Of a DNA stretch of 64,000 bases, positions 1 to 7,646 are shown piece after piece. The notes under the pieces were generated by a model that was given only the letters and a program-made list of their open reading frames with translations, made no database searches and was not told where the DNA came from. Both the position numbers and the translations under genes were made by a program. The stretch comes from Lientehia sp934351765 (GTDB taxonomy: Bacteria; Bacillota; Clostridia; Lachnospirales; Lachnospiraceae): NCBI RefSeq assembly GCF_052118925.1, contig NZ_JBQKGG010000002.1, positions 124,001-188,000 on the forward strand, given 5' to 3'. Position 1 is the stretch's first letter. Each line of letters opens with the position of its first letter.

Positions 1-675
1 ATTTTGGCTTCTAAAAAAAATTATACCTTTATTCACATAAACTGCTGCCCCGCCTTTAGGAGTATTTCCACTATTTATTTGAACTGATAATTCTTTCAAT
101 TTTTTAACTGGCCAACCTAATGGATTCTCAACAGGATTCCCAAACATCTCAACAAATCGAGCTTTGATAAGTTCATCTAATCTCTTTATTTCTTTTTTTC
201 TTGCCTGGATAATTCCATAAATTTTCTCAAGTATACTGGAATATTCCAGTTGTTTTTCTAATGAAATATCTGGTACTAAAGTTTCTTCTAATACTTTTCT
301 GCTAATCGCCTTAAATGTACTTCCCGTTCCTTTATTATTTAGTTCTACGTCTTTACCTCTGAGTAGCCAAAAAATAAATTCTGTAGAAACCTTAGATTTA
401 TCTGGTGTCAATGCAGCTAAACCACGTCCTATACAACAATCTTCTTTCGCATAATTCATTGCACCAATCGGCGCTCTTACTGAAATCAAAATATCTCCTG
501 CTGCCGCCATTTTTGTTGGTTCTGAACACCACTTTCTTGTCACAGGATAACGTTCACCAAAATCTGCATTTCCTTGAAAAAAAGGAACTCCCTCTCCTTT
601 GTCATTATAACTATTTGAACTTGGTGACTGTCCCATGTTGATGCTACAAACTTCTTTTAACATCAAATATTCCAT
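1..675 (-). CDS. hsdS: Type I restriction-modification specificity subunit HsdS (second copy, 3' end outside the window)
   Basis: This is the DNA-recognition subunit of a type I methylase. The visible 225 residues hold a complete first target-recognition domain, starting MEYLMLKEVCSINMGQSPSS. The central conserved helix follows (KRLDELIKARFVEMFG, about residues 166-181), and then the beginning of the second recognition domain (GWPVKKLKELSVQINSGNTP). The start has a GAGGTGGG ribosome site just upstream. The gene begins 29 bases after the recombinase gene on the same strand, so it could be co-transcribed. It is much richer in A+T than the chromosome around it. Its central helix shares 28 identical bases with the other hsdS at 3294-3321. 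Family assignment is firm. Whether the gene is full length cannot be seen. Confidence 0.9.
   Translation of the reverse strand, partial: MEYLMLKEVCSINMGQSPSSNSYNDKGEGVPFFQGNADFGERYPVTRKWCSEPTKMAAAGDILISVRAPIGAMNYAKEDCCIGRGLAALTPDKSKVSTEFIFWLLRGKDVELNNKGTGSTFKAISRKVLEETLVPDISLEKQLEYSSILEKIYGIIQARKKEIKRLDELIKARFVEMFGNPVENPLGWPVKKLKELSVQINSGNTPKGGAAVYVNKGIIFFRSQN
154..181. repeat. 28-bp direct repeat, copy 1 (central helix of hsdS)
   Basis: This 28-base stretch is identical to 3294-3321 and lies in the same orientation. It encodes the DELIKARF part of the central HsdS helix. Recombination between the two copies would make a chimeric hsdS and delete about 3.1 kb containing the recombinase and the DUF3990 pair. 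Confidence 0.85.
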
Positions 676-682
676 TGTCCCA

Positions 683-699
683 CCTCTACAAACACAAAT
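683..699. repeat. Short direct repeat upstream of hsdS copy 2 (possible recombination site)
   Basis: CTACAAACACAAAT occurs here, between the recombinase and the second hsdS. It occurs again at 3883-3896, at the end of the PD-(D/E)XK gene. Adding three flanking bases gives 16 of 17 matches (683-699 versus 3880-3896). Both copies have the same orientation and immediately precede an hsdS gene. That suggests a crossover point of the neighbouring recombinase, but no biochemical evidence is visible. Confidence 0.5.
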
Positions 700-704
700 C
701 CTCC

Positions 705-1673
705 TTACGCAATGAATTTCTGATGGGATGTTTTTACATTGGTTTGATTTACCATTGCATATTGCATTGTGGTATCGATCTGGGAATGTCCCAGAATCTT
801 CTGTACCTGTTCGATTGGCATTCCTTTATCAATTGCTCTAGTCGCCATTGTACGCCGGAACTTATGGGGATGAATTTTATGAAGATTGATCTTCCGTCCC
901 AATTCCCGGAGTCGGATCTCCACTCCGCTGATTTTCAAACGGTCATGAGGTGCATCTAGCGTTACAAACAGCGCCGGATTGTTGTCAGATCGACTGGATA
1001 AGTAGTTCTGGAGGTGTAGCTTTGCTTTTGCATCAAAGTATACCCTGCGCTCTTTGTCGCCCTTGCCAAACACCACACATTCACGGGCTTCAAAATCCAC
1101 ATCGGAAATATTCAGATTCACCAGTTCCCCCACACGAATCCCCGTAGAATACAACAGATCGATCATGGATAAATCCCTCATACAGGCACAATGATCTCTT
1201 AACAGCTCAATGGCCTCATCGGATATAATCTCTTTAACCTGCTGCTTCGTCTTAATCTTATGAATCCTCCGCATGGGACTTTTCAAAAGATAATCTTCTT
1301 CCTCCAGCCAGGAAAAGAAACTGGAAAGATTCCGACGGATATTGTCCACCGTCACCTTGCCACAGCCATTAATCTTCTGATAATCCGCAAGATACGCTCG
1401 AATCTCCTCCGTGGTAATCTTCCGAACCGGCGTTAAAACGCTCTGGAAAAAGCGCTCCGCCGTCACCCGATAATATTGCAGTGTCCGCTCCGAACAGCCT
1501 TCAATCTTTTTCGCATCAAGAAACAGTTTCAGATATTCTGTGTTGCTGATCTCTGCCTTCGGAGCTTCGTTCTCCGAAAGATTTTTCAGCAGCACCTCCT
1601 GTAACTTTTTCATTTGTGTAATGCTCAGATACTCTGCCATTTCGTTGAGAATCAAGACCAGCTTTTCCTCCAT
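705..1673 (-). CDS. Tyrosine recombinase (XerC/D-like) in the hsdS locus
   Basis: This is a site-specific DNA recombinase of the phage-integrase family, 322 residues. An N-terminal SAM-like core-binding domain spans about residues 43-128 and the catalytic domain about 147-322. The catalytic set is complete: R180 (STGIRVGEL), K204 (GKGDKERR), H270 and R273 (HPHKFRRT), H296 (LGHSQ) and the nucleophile Y305 (TMQYAM). The start at 1673 follows AAAGGAG; a longer reading back to 1706 lacks a ribosome site. In related loci such enzymes shuffle hsdS recognition domains by inversion. Here the neighbouring hsdS genes point the same way, so excision or cassette exchange is at least as likely within what can be seen. 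Confidence 0.9.
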   Translation of the reverse strand: MEEKLVLILNEMAEYLSITQMKKLQEVLLKNLSENEAPKAEISNTEYLKLFLDAKKIEGCSERTLQYYRVTAERFFQSVLTPVRKITTEEIRAYLADYQKINGCGKVTVDNIRRNLSSFFSWLEEEDYLLKSPMRRIHKIKTKQQVKEIISDEAIELLRDHCACMRDLSMIDLLYSTGIRVGELVNLNISDVDFEARECVVFGKGDKERRVYFDAKAKLHLQNYLSSRSDNNPALFVTLDAPHDRLKISGVEIRLRELGRKINLHKIHPHKFRRTMATRAIDKGMPIEQVQKILGHSQIDTTMQYAMVNQTNVKTSHQKFIA

Positions 1674-1741
1674 GATGAAACACTCCTTTCGTCTGTGTAC
1701 CATCATCCTGCACCGGCTTTCCGCCCACCGAACTCTATGTT

Positions 1742-2200
1742 TTAGATTACTTTATTTTCTCTGTAGCATTCAAACAAATACGATGGATTCTCATAGTACA
1801 TGCTGCTGTTATAATCATCAATCTTTGGACTGAGGAATGAATTATATACCTTTATCAACGCTTCGATGACGCTGATCTGCTCTTCTTCCGCCACCTGCTT
1901 GATCAGCCGTTTATATACTTTTCCAATATCCCAATGGGACGGAATCGCATACTTACAATCCGCCACATTATCAAACGTCCCTGGTTGAATCCCCGCCTCT
2001 TCTATGAAATCGTCACTTACCCGATCAATATTATCACAATGGTAAACATCTGCCAGCTCGTAGATTCTTTCTAAACGTTCTTTTCCAAGAGCATTTACAA
2101 CCACAGCCCTGGTATTCTTTGTTTTTCTGGCAATATAATCGATCAATGCACAGGTAAAAAACAAATCATTATCTTTCCGGCTTTCACGCCCTTGCTCCAT
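1742..2200 (-). CDS. Unknown protein paired with the DUF3990 gene (antitoxin candidate)
   Basis: This is a 152-residue soluble protein, rather acidic (many Asp, Glu and Asn), with no signal peptide or membrane segment. It resembles the uncharacterised proteins found beside DUF3990 genes in Clostridia, loosely the DUF3791 group. Features include an N-terminal helical stretch FFTCALIDYIARKTKN, a middle GFDN-like segment (PGTFDNVADCKY) and a tail rich in Tyr and Asn. Its ATG overlaps the DUF3990 stop codon as TAATG and a GAAGGAG site lies just before it, so translation is coupled. Coupling directly after an ADP-ribosyltransferase-like gene is why I read it as the likely antitoxin or immunity partner. 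That role is inference; the family name is tentative. Confidence 0.6.
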   Translation of the reverse strand: MEQGRESRKDNDLFFTCALIDYIARKTKNTRAVVVNALGKERLERIYELADVYHCDNIDRVSDDFIEEAGIQPGTFDNVADCKYAIPSHWDIGKVYKRLIKQVAEEEQISVIEALIKVYNSFLSPKIDDYNSSMYYENPSYLFECYRENKVI

Positions 2201-2673
2201 TACTCCTTCACCTCCTCATATACTCGATATTCCAGACATTTTAACGCTTTTTCTGAACAGAAATTGATCTGATGCGTCGGATATTTAAATTTTGCCAGTA
2301 CCCAGAACTGCTCTCTTGTCAATACTCCGTCCATATAATCGGAAATAAAGTTATAAATCTGGTCGTCCGCCATTGCTCCGATCACAATATCATAATCATG
2401 ACTTGTTCCGGCTCTGCAGGAAATAATAAAATCCAGCCATTCATCTGTCATGTCCCGAAACTCTTTTATTTTTAAATCAGGATCATCAAAATCCAGCCGC
2501 ACATCATATATGGATACGATCTTGGTTGCATAACGCTTCGCCCAGCGCTGCGCCTGTTCCTTGATAATCGTGCAGTAAAATCCCACTCCAAAATCTTTTG
2601 TATTCCGTCCCACTCGGATTTCCGGGTGTTTGACTGGCTGATACCCTCCATGGTACACCGTTATTTTTGCCAT
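2200..2673 (-). CDS. DUF3990 protein, ADP-ribosyltransferase-like (toxin candidate)
   Basis: A 157-residue cytosolic protein with the pattern of DUF3990, a family placed in the ADP-ribosyltransferase clan. Visible are the opening motif VYHGG with H8, the block KDFGVGFYCT (about residues 26-35) followed by the helix AQRWAKRY, and the late motif YDIVIGAMADD with QINFCSEKALKCL (residues 135-147). The start has a strong GGGAGGGG site 14 bases after the upstream hsdS stop, so it belongs to the restriction-modification transcript. Members may modify protein or nucleic acid using NAD, but the substrate is unknown. Its coupled partner and its place inside a putative exchangeable cassette fit a toxin or defence effector. 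Confidence 0.75.
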   Translation of the reverse strand: MAKITVYHGGYQPVKHPEIRVGRNTKDFGVGFYCTIIKEQAQRWAKRYATKIVSIYDVRLDFDDPDLKIKEFRDMTDEWLDFIISCRAGTSHDYDIVIGAMADDQIYNFISDYMDGVLTREQFWVLAKFKYPTHQINFCSEKALKCLEYRVYEEVKE

Positions 2674-2687
2674 TTAACCCCTCCCAT

Positions 2688-3830
2688 TCAACCAAAATAC
2701 TTCTGCATAAGACTATCGAATAATAGCTGCGTTTTATCAAGCGCCGCCTGAACGGCAGCTTTTGATTTGTCGGTCTGTTCGACGAAGGCCGCGAACTGCT
2801 CCTGCAGCTCCAACGGTGGCACATATCCACGCAGTTTTCTTATTTTACCTTGGAACAGATTTGCCTGCGAAGATTGTGTCGCTGACATAGAAATCTGTCG
2901 CTGTAATTCATCGGAGGTTATAAGCCATTCTGCAAAAACGGGCTTGATTGTATCATCAAATCGAATTAATGCAGCGCTCCGAACCATTTGGAACCGCAAT
3001 TCTTCTGGTACAACACAACACCTTCCAATACTTCCAGAGCAAGAAATGAGTACGTCTCCTGCCTGCGGCACGACGCGATGAGCGATGCGAGTATACTCTT
3101 CTTCGTCAATATAGTCCACATCGTCTAACTGAAGTGCGTGATTCAAGATATTGCGAGCGGACAATAGATAGATGCCCTTATCAGTACGGCGGGGAGTTGC
3201 GTGCTCTCCATCGGTAATGAGTACGCTAATTTCATCGAATTTCTTAACCGGATAGCCTTTCGGGTTCTGCTTGGGGTCGCCGAACAGTTCGATAAATCGA
3301 GCTTTGATAAGTTCATCTAATTTCTCAATTTCCTTTTGATAAGCTTTTATTATATGATTGACACCATTTAATATCTTTACAATTTTATCCTGTTTTTCCC
3401 GATTTAACACTGGAACTGGATATTCTGCAACTGCCCTAGGCTGTGCTCTCGTAAGAGAACCGCCAATACCTGTAACTTCACTTGTCATAAGCAGTTTGAA
3501 TTGAGGGCTACGAAAATACCAAGCAAGAAATTCTGGATTATACTCAGAATTTCTTATAACAATCCATTCCGAAGATGCAATATTCTGATATGGCGATTCA
3601 TCTGCCACAACCCACACACGATTGATTCGCGGATTGATCTTGCAAAGAAGTACATCATCTTTTTTTACAATTACTTTATTAGACGCAATTTCTTCCCCTC
3701 GCAAATATTCTGGATGTCCCGTATCATAAATAGGCACACTATATAATTCAAACATTGTACCCGGTGTTTTCATTGGGCTAATACTTTCACTACTATACTC
3801 ATTGATGTTTCTAATTTTTGTATACTCCAT
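2688..3830 (-). CDS. hsdS: Type I restriction-modification specificity subunit HsdS
   Basis: Complete 380-residue specificity subunit. The first recognition domain covers about residues 1-150 (ends near REKQDKIVKILNGV). The central helix is KEIEKLDELIKARFIELFGDP. The second recognition domain starts at GYPVKKFDEISVLITDG, and a C-terminal helix ends LLFDSLMQKYFG. Two tandem recognition domains separated by helices are typical of HsdS, which tells the HsdM dimer which bipartite sequence to methylate. It sits 52 bases after the small nuclease-like gene and 14 before the DUF3990 gene. Its central helix shares 28 identical bases with the second hsdS at the window edge. Confidence 0.93.
   Translation of the reverse strand: MEYTKIRNINEYSSESISPMKTPGTMFELYSVPIYDTGHPEYLRGEEIASNKVIVKKDDVLLCKINPRINRVWVVADESPYQNIASSEWIVIRNSEYNPEFLAWYFRSPQFKLLMTSEVTGIGGSLTRAQPRAVAEYPVPVLNREKQDKIVKILNGVNHIIKAYQKEIEKLDELIKARFIELFGDPKQNPKGYPVKKFDEISVLITDGEHATPRRTDKGIYLLSARNILNHALQLDDVDYIDEEEYTRIAHRVVPQAGDVLISCSGSIGRCCVVPEELRFQMVRSAALIRFDDTIKPVFAEWLITSDELQRQISMSATQSSQANLFQGKIRKLRGYVPPLELQEQFAAFVEQTDKSKAAVQAALDKTQLLFDSLMQKYFG
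3294..3321. repeat. 28-bp direct repeat, copy 2 (central helix of hsdS)
   Basis: Identical to 154-181 and in the same orientation; see that entry. It marks the natural crossover point between the two hsdS genes. Confidence 0.85.
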
Positions 3831-3879
3831 ATTTCATCCCCTATATCCGCTTACAACACTAACGCCTGCTTGCTCGCGG

Positions 3880-3896
3880 CCCCTACAAACACAAAT
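3880..3896. repeat. Short direct repeat at the 3' end of the PD-(D/E)XK gene
   Basis: Second copy of the sequence at 683-699. On the minus strand it reads ATTTGTGTTTGTAG and supplies the last four codons and the stop of the nuclease-like gene. The distance between copies is 3,197 bp. The segment between them holds hsdS, the DUF3990 pair and the recombinase. Confidence 0.5.
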
Positions 3897-4380
3897 TGTC
3901 ACTTTCACTCAAAACCTCGAATGACATTTTTTCTCTTTGCCTTTCGATAATAAGGCTTACTCCAAACTTATATTTATAGTTTCCATCTGGATCCATAAAC
4001 TTCTCAATTTTCTTCATGTCTTGTCCGGTATCATTATTCCAGTATGTCTTAACTTCCATCACAAGCAAATTATTTTCATTATTCTGGCGCTGGTGAATAA
4101 TGACATCAGGATATACACACTTCTCCTGCAATTTTTTAATATCTGTTCCGTCTCGATTATATTCACAATCGAGTACATAACCTTTAAACACTGGCATTTT
4201 ATCCATAATATTCTGCATATAATGTGCCAGGCGAAATACAATCGCACGTTCTCCAACATGATGCCCCCCATTATCTTGTTTAACTCCAGGTACCATATCA
4301 ACAAGACAACTATCTTTTTTATAGAATCGCTTCAAAGCTTTATTCAACAGTTCTTCTATCTGTTCTTTTGTCACTTCCAT
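3883..4380 (-). CDS. Small PD-(D/E)XK nuclease-like protein between hsdM and hsdS
   Basis: About 165 residues, cytosolic. It shows a PD-(D/E)XK-type core: a candidate Glu in GERAIVFRLA (near residue 44), YPDVIIHQR with the PD pair (near 91-92), and LLVMEVKTYW giving E-x-K (near 109-111). No domain beyond this core is visible. I place the start at the ATG at 4380 because AAGGA lies 12 bases ahead; a GTG at 4389 overlapping the hsdM stop as TAGTG is the alternative and lacks a well-spaced site. It is A+T-rich like the hsdS genes. It might be an accessory nuclease or modifier of the methylase complex, or an unrelated defence protein. I do not recognise a named family. Confidence 0.7.
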   Translation of the reverse strand: MEVTKEQIEELLNKALKRFYKKDSCLVDMVPGVKQDNGGHHVGERAIVFRLAHYMQNIMDKMPVFKGYVLDCEYNRDGTDIKKLQEKCVYPDVIIHQRQNNENNLLVMEVKTYWNNDTGQDMKKIEKFMDPDGNYKYKFGVSLIIERQREKMSFEVLSESDNLCL

Positions 4381-4388
4381 ATCGCCCA

Positions 4389-5891
4389 CTATCCTTCCAG
4401 CAGCTTCTCCAGCTCGTCCATTTCTTCCCCGATCTTCATTTCCAGTTCGCGAAGATCCGCCATGATTTCCTCTGTGGACGGATATTCCACCGGTTTATAC
4501 TCAATCTTTTTGTATTTATTGATGCTTAAATCATAATCGTTGTCCGCGATTTCCTGTTTCGGCACGAAGAACGACTGCTCGGTACGCTGGCGTTCTTTCT
4601 CTCCCTCCGGATTATGAAACCGGGCAACAATATCCGGAATATCGTTTTCTGTAACCGGGCTTCGCTTATCATCTAAGCTGAGGCCGTCTGCTTTCATATC
4701 ATAAAACCAGACCTGATCGGTTCCGCCGTGACCGGTCTTAGTGAAAATCAGGATCGCGGTGGACACTCCCGCATAAGGCTTGAACACGCCGGACGGCATG
4801 GAAATCACCGCCTGTAACCGGTTATTTTCCACAATTTCCTTTCGGATTGCCTTGTGTGCGGTGGAGGAACCAAACAGAACCCCATCAGGAACGATGCAGG
4901 CACAGCGTCCTCCCACCTTCAGCATGCGGATAAACAGTGCCAGAAACAACAGTTCTGTTTTCTTTGTTTTACACACCTTCAAGAGATCTGCGGAAACGGT
5001 ATCATAATCCAGACTGCCCTTAAACGGCGGATTTGCAAGAATCAGGCTGTATGCTTCTTTATCCGGATTCTGGTCGGAAAGGCTGTCCCGATACTCAATA
5101 AACGGATTATCCACGCCATGCGTCATCATGTTCATGGCGCCGATCCGGAGCATGGTCCGGTCCATATCAAACCCATGGAACATATGATTCATATAGTGTT
5201 CTTTATTCTGACGGTTGAACAGTACCTCCTGCTTTCGATTTTCTCTCAGATATTCACTGGCCGCAACCAGAAAGCCGGAAGTTCCGCAGGCCGGATCACA
5301 GATTACTTCATCAGCCCCCGGCTCCATCATATCTACCATCATGCGGATAATATGGCGTGGCGTACGGAACTGCCCATTTACACCGGCGGTCGCCAGCTTG
5401 GAGAGCAGATATTCATACACATCGCCGCGGACATCCGCCGACTTCATCTGTGCCATCTGCTCATAAATCGTGTCCATTGCCGTCACGATCTTGTCCAGCA
5501 TCAGCGGTGTCGGAACCTTGAAAATCGCATCTCCCATATATTTGGAATAGGCGCTTTCCTTATCCCCGTGCAGGTTTTTGATAAAAGGAAATACCCATTC
5601 CTGCACAATACTGTACATTTTTGCCGCCGGAAAGTCATGGAACACACTCCATTTCAACTGGCTTCCGTCGATCGATCGTTCTCCGATCTGTACTTCCTTC
5701 GCAAACACACTCTGATACGGAAGTCCAAGCATGGCGGCTTCCTTTGCATGACGGTTATCGGTATCATCCAGATCGCGAATAAACATGAGATATGTCATCT
5801 GTTCAATGACATCCAGCGGATTTGTCAAACCGCCTGTCCAGAAAATTTCCCATAAGCTGTCGATTTTACTTTTCAGTTCCCCAGTAACCAT
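4389..5891 (-). CDS. hsdM: Type I restriction-modification DNA methyltransferase subunit HsdM
   Basis: N6-adenine methyltransferase of 500 residues that works as an HsdM2-HsdS complex. The N-terminal HsdM helical domain occupies about residues 7-150. The S-adenosylmethionine loop is DPACGTSGF (199-207) and the catalytic motif is NPPF (287-290). The start follows GGGAGGAAACA. It is the first gene of the island's minus-strand series. The next gene overlaps or abuts its stop. No hsdR lies upstream, where homoserine dehydrogenase begins, so restriction would need a gene beyond the left edge or elsewhere. Confidence 0.95.
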   Translation of the reverse strand: MVTGELKSKIDSLWEIFWTGGLTNPLDVIEQMTYLMFIRDLDDTDNRHAKEAAMLGLPYQSVFAKEVQIGERSIDGSQLKWSVFHDFPAAKMYSIVQEWVFPFIKNLHGDKESAYSKYMGDAIFKVPTPLMLDKIVTAMDTIYEQMAQMKSADVRGDVYEYLLSKLATAGVNGQFRTPRHIIRMMVDMMEPGADEVICDPACGTSGFLVAASEYLRENRKQEVLFNRQNKEHYMNHMFHGFDMDRTMLRIGAMNMMTHGVDNPFIEYRDSLSDQNPDKEAYSLILANPPFKGSLDYDTVSADLLKVCKTKKTELLFLALFIRMLKVGGRCACIVPDGVLFGSSTAHKAIRKEIVENNRLQAVISMPSGVFKPYAGVSTAILIFTKTGHGGTDQVWFYDMKADGLSLDDKRSPVTENDIPDIVARFHNPEGEKERQRTEQSFFVPKQEIADNDYDLSINKYKKIEYKPVEYPSTEEIMADLRELEMKIGEEMDELEKLLEG

Positions 5892-6147
5892 TGTTTCCTC
5901 CCAAATATCATGATCTTCATTGACAAAATCGTATTTTTATGTATCATATAAGTGAACCACTGAAACGGCTGATGCCCCGTAGGTGGTGTTTTTTATTTTG
6001 GATATTTATAATCTACTATACTTCATTTTCACCGTCAAGCGTCTTAATTTCGTCATTTTTTGTATTTTGACTAAATTAAACTTTATATGACATAATTATC
6101 TGAACCCAAAGTCGCCTCCTCCGCTGCAGTGCGATCCCCGCGGAGCG

Positions 6148-6184
6148 TTTTTTATTTCATAGAACGTTCCTATGAAATAAAAAA
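6148..6184. repeat. Palindromic repeat family, copy 1
   Basis: Perfect 15-bp arms (TTTTTTATTTCATAG, 6148-6162; its complement at 6170-6184) around a 7-base loop. Very similar palindromes occur at 9320-9356 and, decayed, at 17209-17245. All lie beside a GC-rich terminator hairpin. This copy abuts the terminator of hom. Confidence 0.8.
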
Positions 6185-6258
6185 AGACGGCCCGTCTGAT
6201 ATGCCCCTTTACCGGGCGCCCCGTATTCTGGGAGACATATCACTCAAAACCGTCTTTT
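6182..6258 (-). terminator. Terminator of hom
   Basis: On the minus strand AAAAGACGG (from 6258) pairs with CCGTCTTTT (to 6182), with an inner TGATATG/CATATCA stem. It is followed by T residues running into the neighbouring palindrome. It begins 16 bases after the hom stop codon. Confidence 0.7.
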
Positions 6259-6273
6259 CCTCATAATTCGTTC

Positions 6274-7551
6274 TTACAGTACCCGGATCACACTGGAAAT
6301 CTTCTGGATCGTGGACATACCGTTTAACACAGCCATAGCGTCTTTCATGCAGCATTCTTTTACCAGATCGGTCATGACGGCGATCTCTGCGAAGCCGTCC
6401 TGTGTATTTTTCTGGATCAACTGAGCAATGCTGACGCCGTTGTTTCCGAACACTGCCGCGATAGTGGCCAGAACACCGGGCTTATCCTGTGCATGGAGCC
6501 GCATAAAATATTTGCTCTCGATCTCGCCCATGCTCTTGATGGGAAGCTCCCGGTAGCAGCTGCTGCCGATCCGTCCGGTGCAGCCCCAGACCATGTTCCG
6601 CAGTACATCGATCACATCACCGACCACAGCGCTGGCTGTGGGCATTTCACCGGCGCCTCTTCCGTAGAACATCGTATCATCGACCGCATCGCCGTGAACG
6701 AACACTGCATTGTATGCATCCTTGACGGAGGCCAGCGGATGACTGCTGGGGATCAGCATGGGATGAACCCGGACCTCAATCCCGTCCTCGGTATTCCGCG
6801 CTACGCCTAACAGCTTGATATCACAGCCAAGCTCTCTTGCATACTTGATGTCCTTGGCACTGATCCTGGAAATTCCCTCTGTGTAAACATCCGCAAAGGT
6901 TACCCGGGAATGAAACGCAATGGAAGCCATGATCGCCATCTTGCGGCCCGCGTCGTGTCCTTCCACATCGGCAGTGGGATCGGCCTCTGCATAACCAAGC
7001 TCCTGTGCCACCGCCAGGGCATCGGAAAACTCCATGCCTTCATCGGTCATCTTCGTTAAAATAAAGTTTGTGGTTCCATTCACGATGCCCATAACATCCG
7101 TGATTTCATTGCCCATAAGACACTGACGAAGAGGACGGAGAATCGGGATTCCGCCTGCCACCGATGCCTCAAATAAAAAGTCACAGTGATGTTCCGCTGC
7201 TGTTTTCAATAACTCGCCGCCTCTTGCCGCGATCAGGTCTTTATTGGCGGAAACCACATGGCGGCCTGCCTTCAGCGCTTCCATGATGTAGGTACCGGCC
7301 GGTTCCAGTCCTCCCATGACCTCAATGATCAGGCTGATGGAATCATCTCCGATGATCTCCTGCCAGTCTGTGGTCAGAAGACTCCTGTCTGCCTTCTTCG
7401 CCGCCTTTTCCACATTTCGGACCAGGATCTTTGCTATCTCAATCTCCACACCTGCGCGCTCCGGCATTTCATCTTTGCGCATCTCCAGCAATTTATACAC
7501 TCCGCCGCCGACGGTTCCAAGCCCCAGCAGGGCGATTCTTACTTTTTTCAT
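6274..7551 (-). CDS. hom: Homoserine dehydrogenase
   Basis: Reduces aspartate semialdehyde to homoserine with NAD(P)H, the branch point toward threonine and methionine. It has 425 residues. The nucleotide-binding Rossmann segment is MKKVRIALLGLGTVGGGVY at the start. The catalytic domain includes GIVNGTTNFILTKM and GYAEADPTADVEGHDAGRK. A C-terminal ACT domain (about residues 350-425, LHAQDKPGVLATIAAVFG) usually senses threonine. The start at 7551 follows GGAGGAAACAG; upstream in-frame ATGs lack such a site. It stands alone with its own promoter and terminator. The homoserine acetyltransferase metA lies 36 kb away. Confidence 0.95.
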   Translation of the reverse strand: MKKVRIALLGLGTVGGGVYKLLEMRKDEMPERAGVEIEIAKILVRNVEKAAKKADRSLLTTDWQEIIGDDSISLIIEVMGGLEPAGTYIMEALKAGRHVVSANKDLIAARGGELLKTAAEHHCDFLFEASVAGGIPILRPLRQCLMGNEITDVMGIVNGTTNFILTKMTDEGMEFSDALAVAQELGYAEADPTADVEGHDAGRKMAIMASIAFHSRVTFADVYTEGISRISAKDIKYARELGCDIKLLGVARNTEDGIEVRVHPMLIPSSHPLASVKDAYNAVFVHGDAVDDTMFYGRGAGEMPTASAVVGDVIDVLRNMVWGCTGRIGSSCYRELPIKSMGEIESKYFMRLHAQDKPGVLATIAAVFGNNGVSIAQLIQKNTQDGFAEIAVMTDLVKECCMKDAMAVLNGMSTIQKISSVIRVL

Positions 7552-7617
7552 CTGTTTCCTCCATATCATTGTCTTTGATGATCTCACCGTTTACGATGGA
7601 ACTTTCATTCCTCATAG

Positions 7618-7646
7618 ATTGTAGGAAAAAACATTCTGTTTGTCAA
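7618..7646 (-). promoter_or_regulatory. Promoter of hom with flanking direct repeats
   Basis: On the minus strand TTGACA (7641-7646), a 17-base spacer and TACAAT (7618-7623). The -35 is embedded in AAACATTCTGTTTGT (7629-7643, plus strand), which is repeated as AAACATTCTGCTTGT at 7672-7686, 43 bases upstream. The repeat is a candidate binding site for an unidentified regulator. Confidence 0.7.

Larger units (their letters stand above)
5892..6273. other. Intergenic region between hsdM and hom
   Basis: No gene seen. A possible minus-strand promoter for hsdM is TTGACG-N17-TAGATT at 6010-6038. An imperfect hairpin followed by a T run on the plus strand lies at 5953-5995 (ACCAC/GTGGT arms), with no plus-strand gene to terminate. 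The right part holds the palindrome at 6148-6184 and the hom terminator. The switch in base composition here marks the probable boundary of the island. Confidence 0.5.

Noticed and set aside
4059..4304. 81-residue minus-strand frame overlapping the PD-(D/E)XK gene
   Set aside because: Lies within that gene in another frame and has no ribosome site.
1..5891. Prophage or integrative element
   Set aside because: Apart from the recombinase there are no phage, conjugation or replication genes and no attachment site at a tRNA; a restriction-modification island explains the content better.
5953..5995. Terminator on the plus strand
   Set aside because: The hairpin has bulges and there is no plus-strand gene upstream; mentioned only in the intergenic note.
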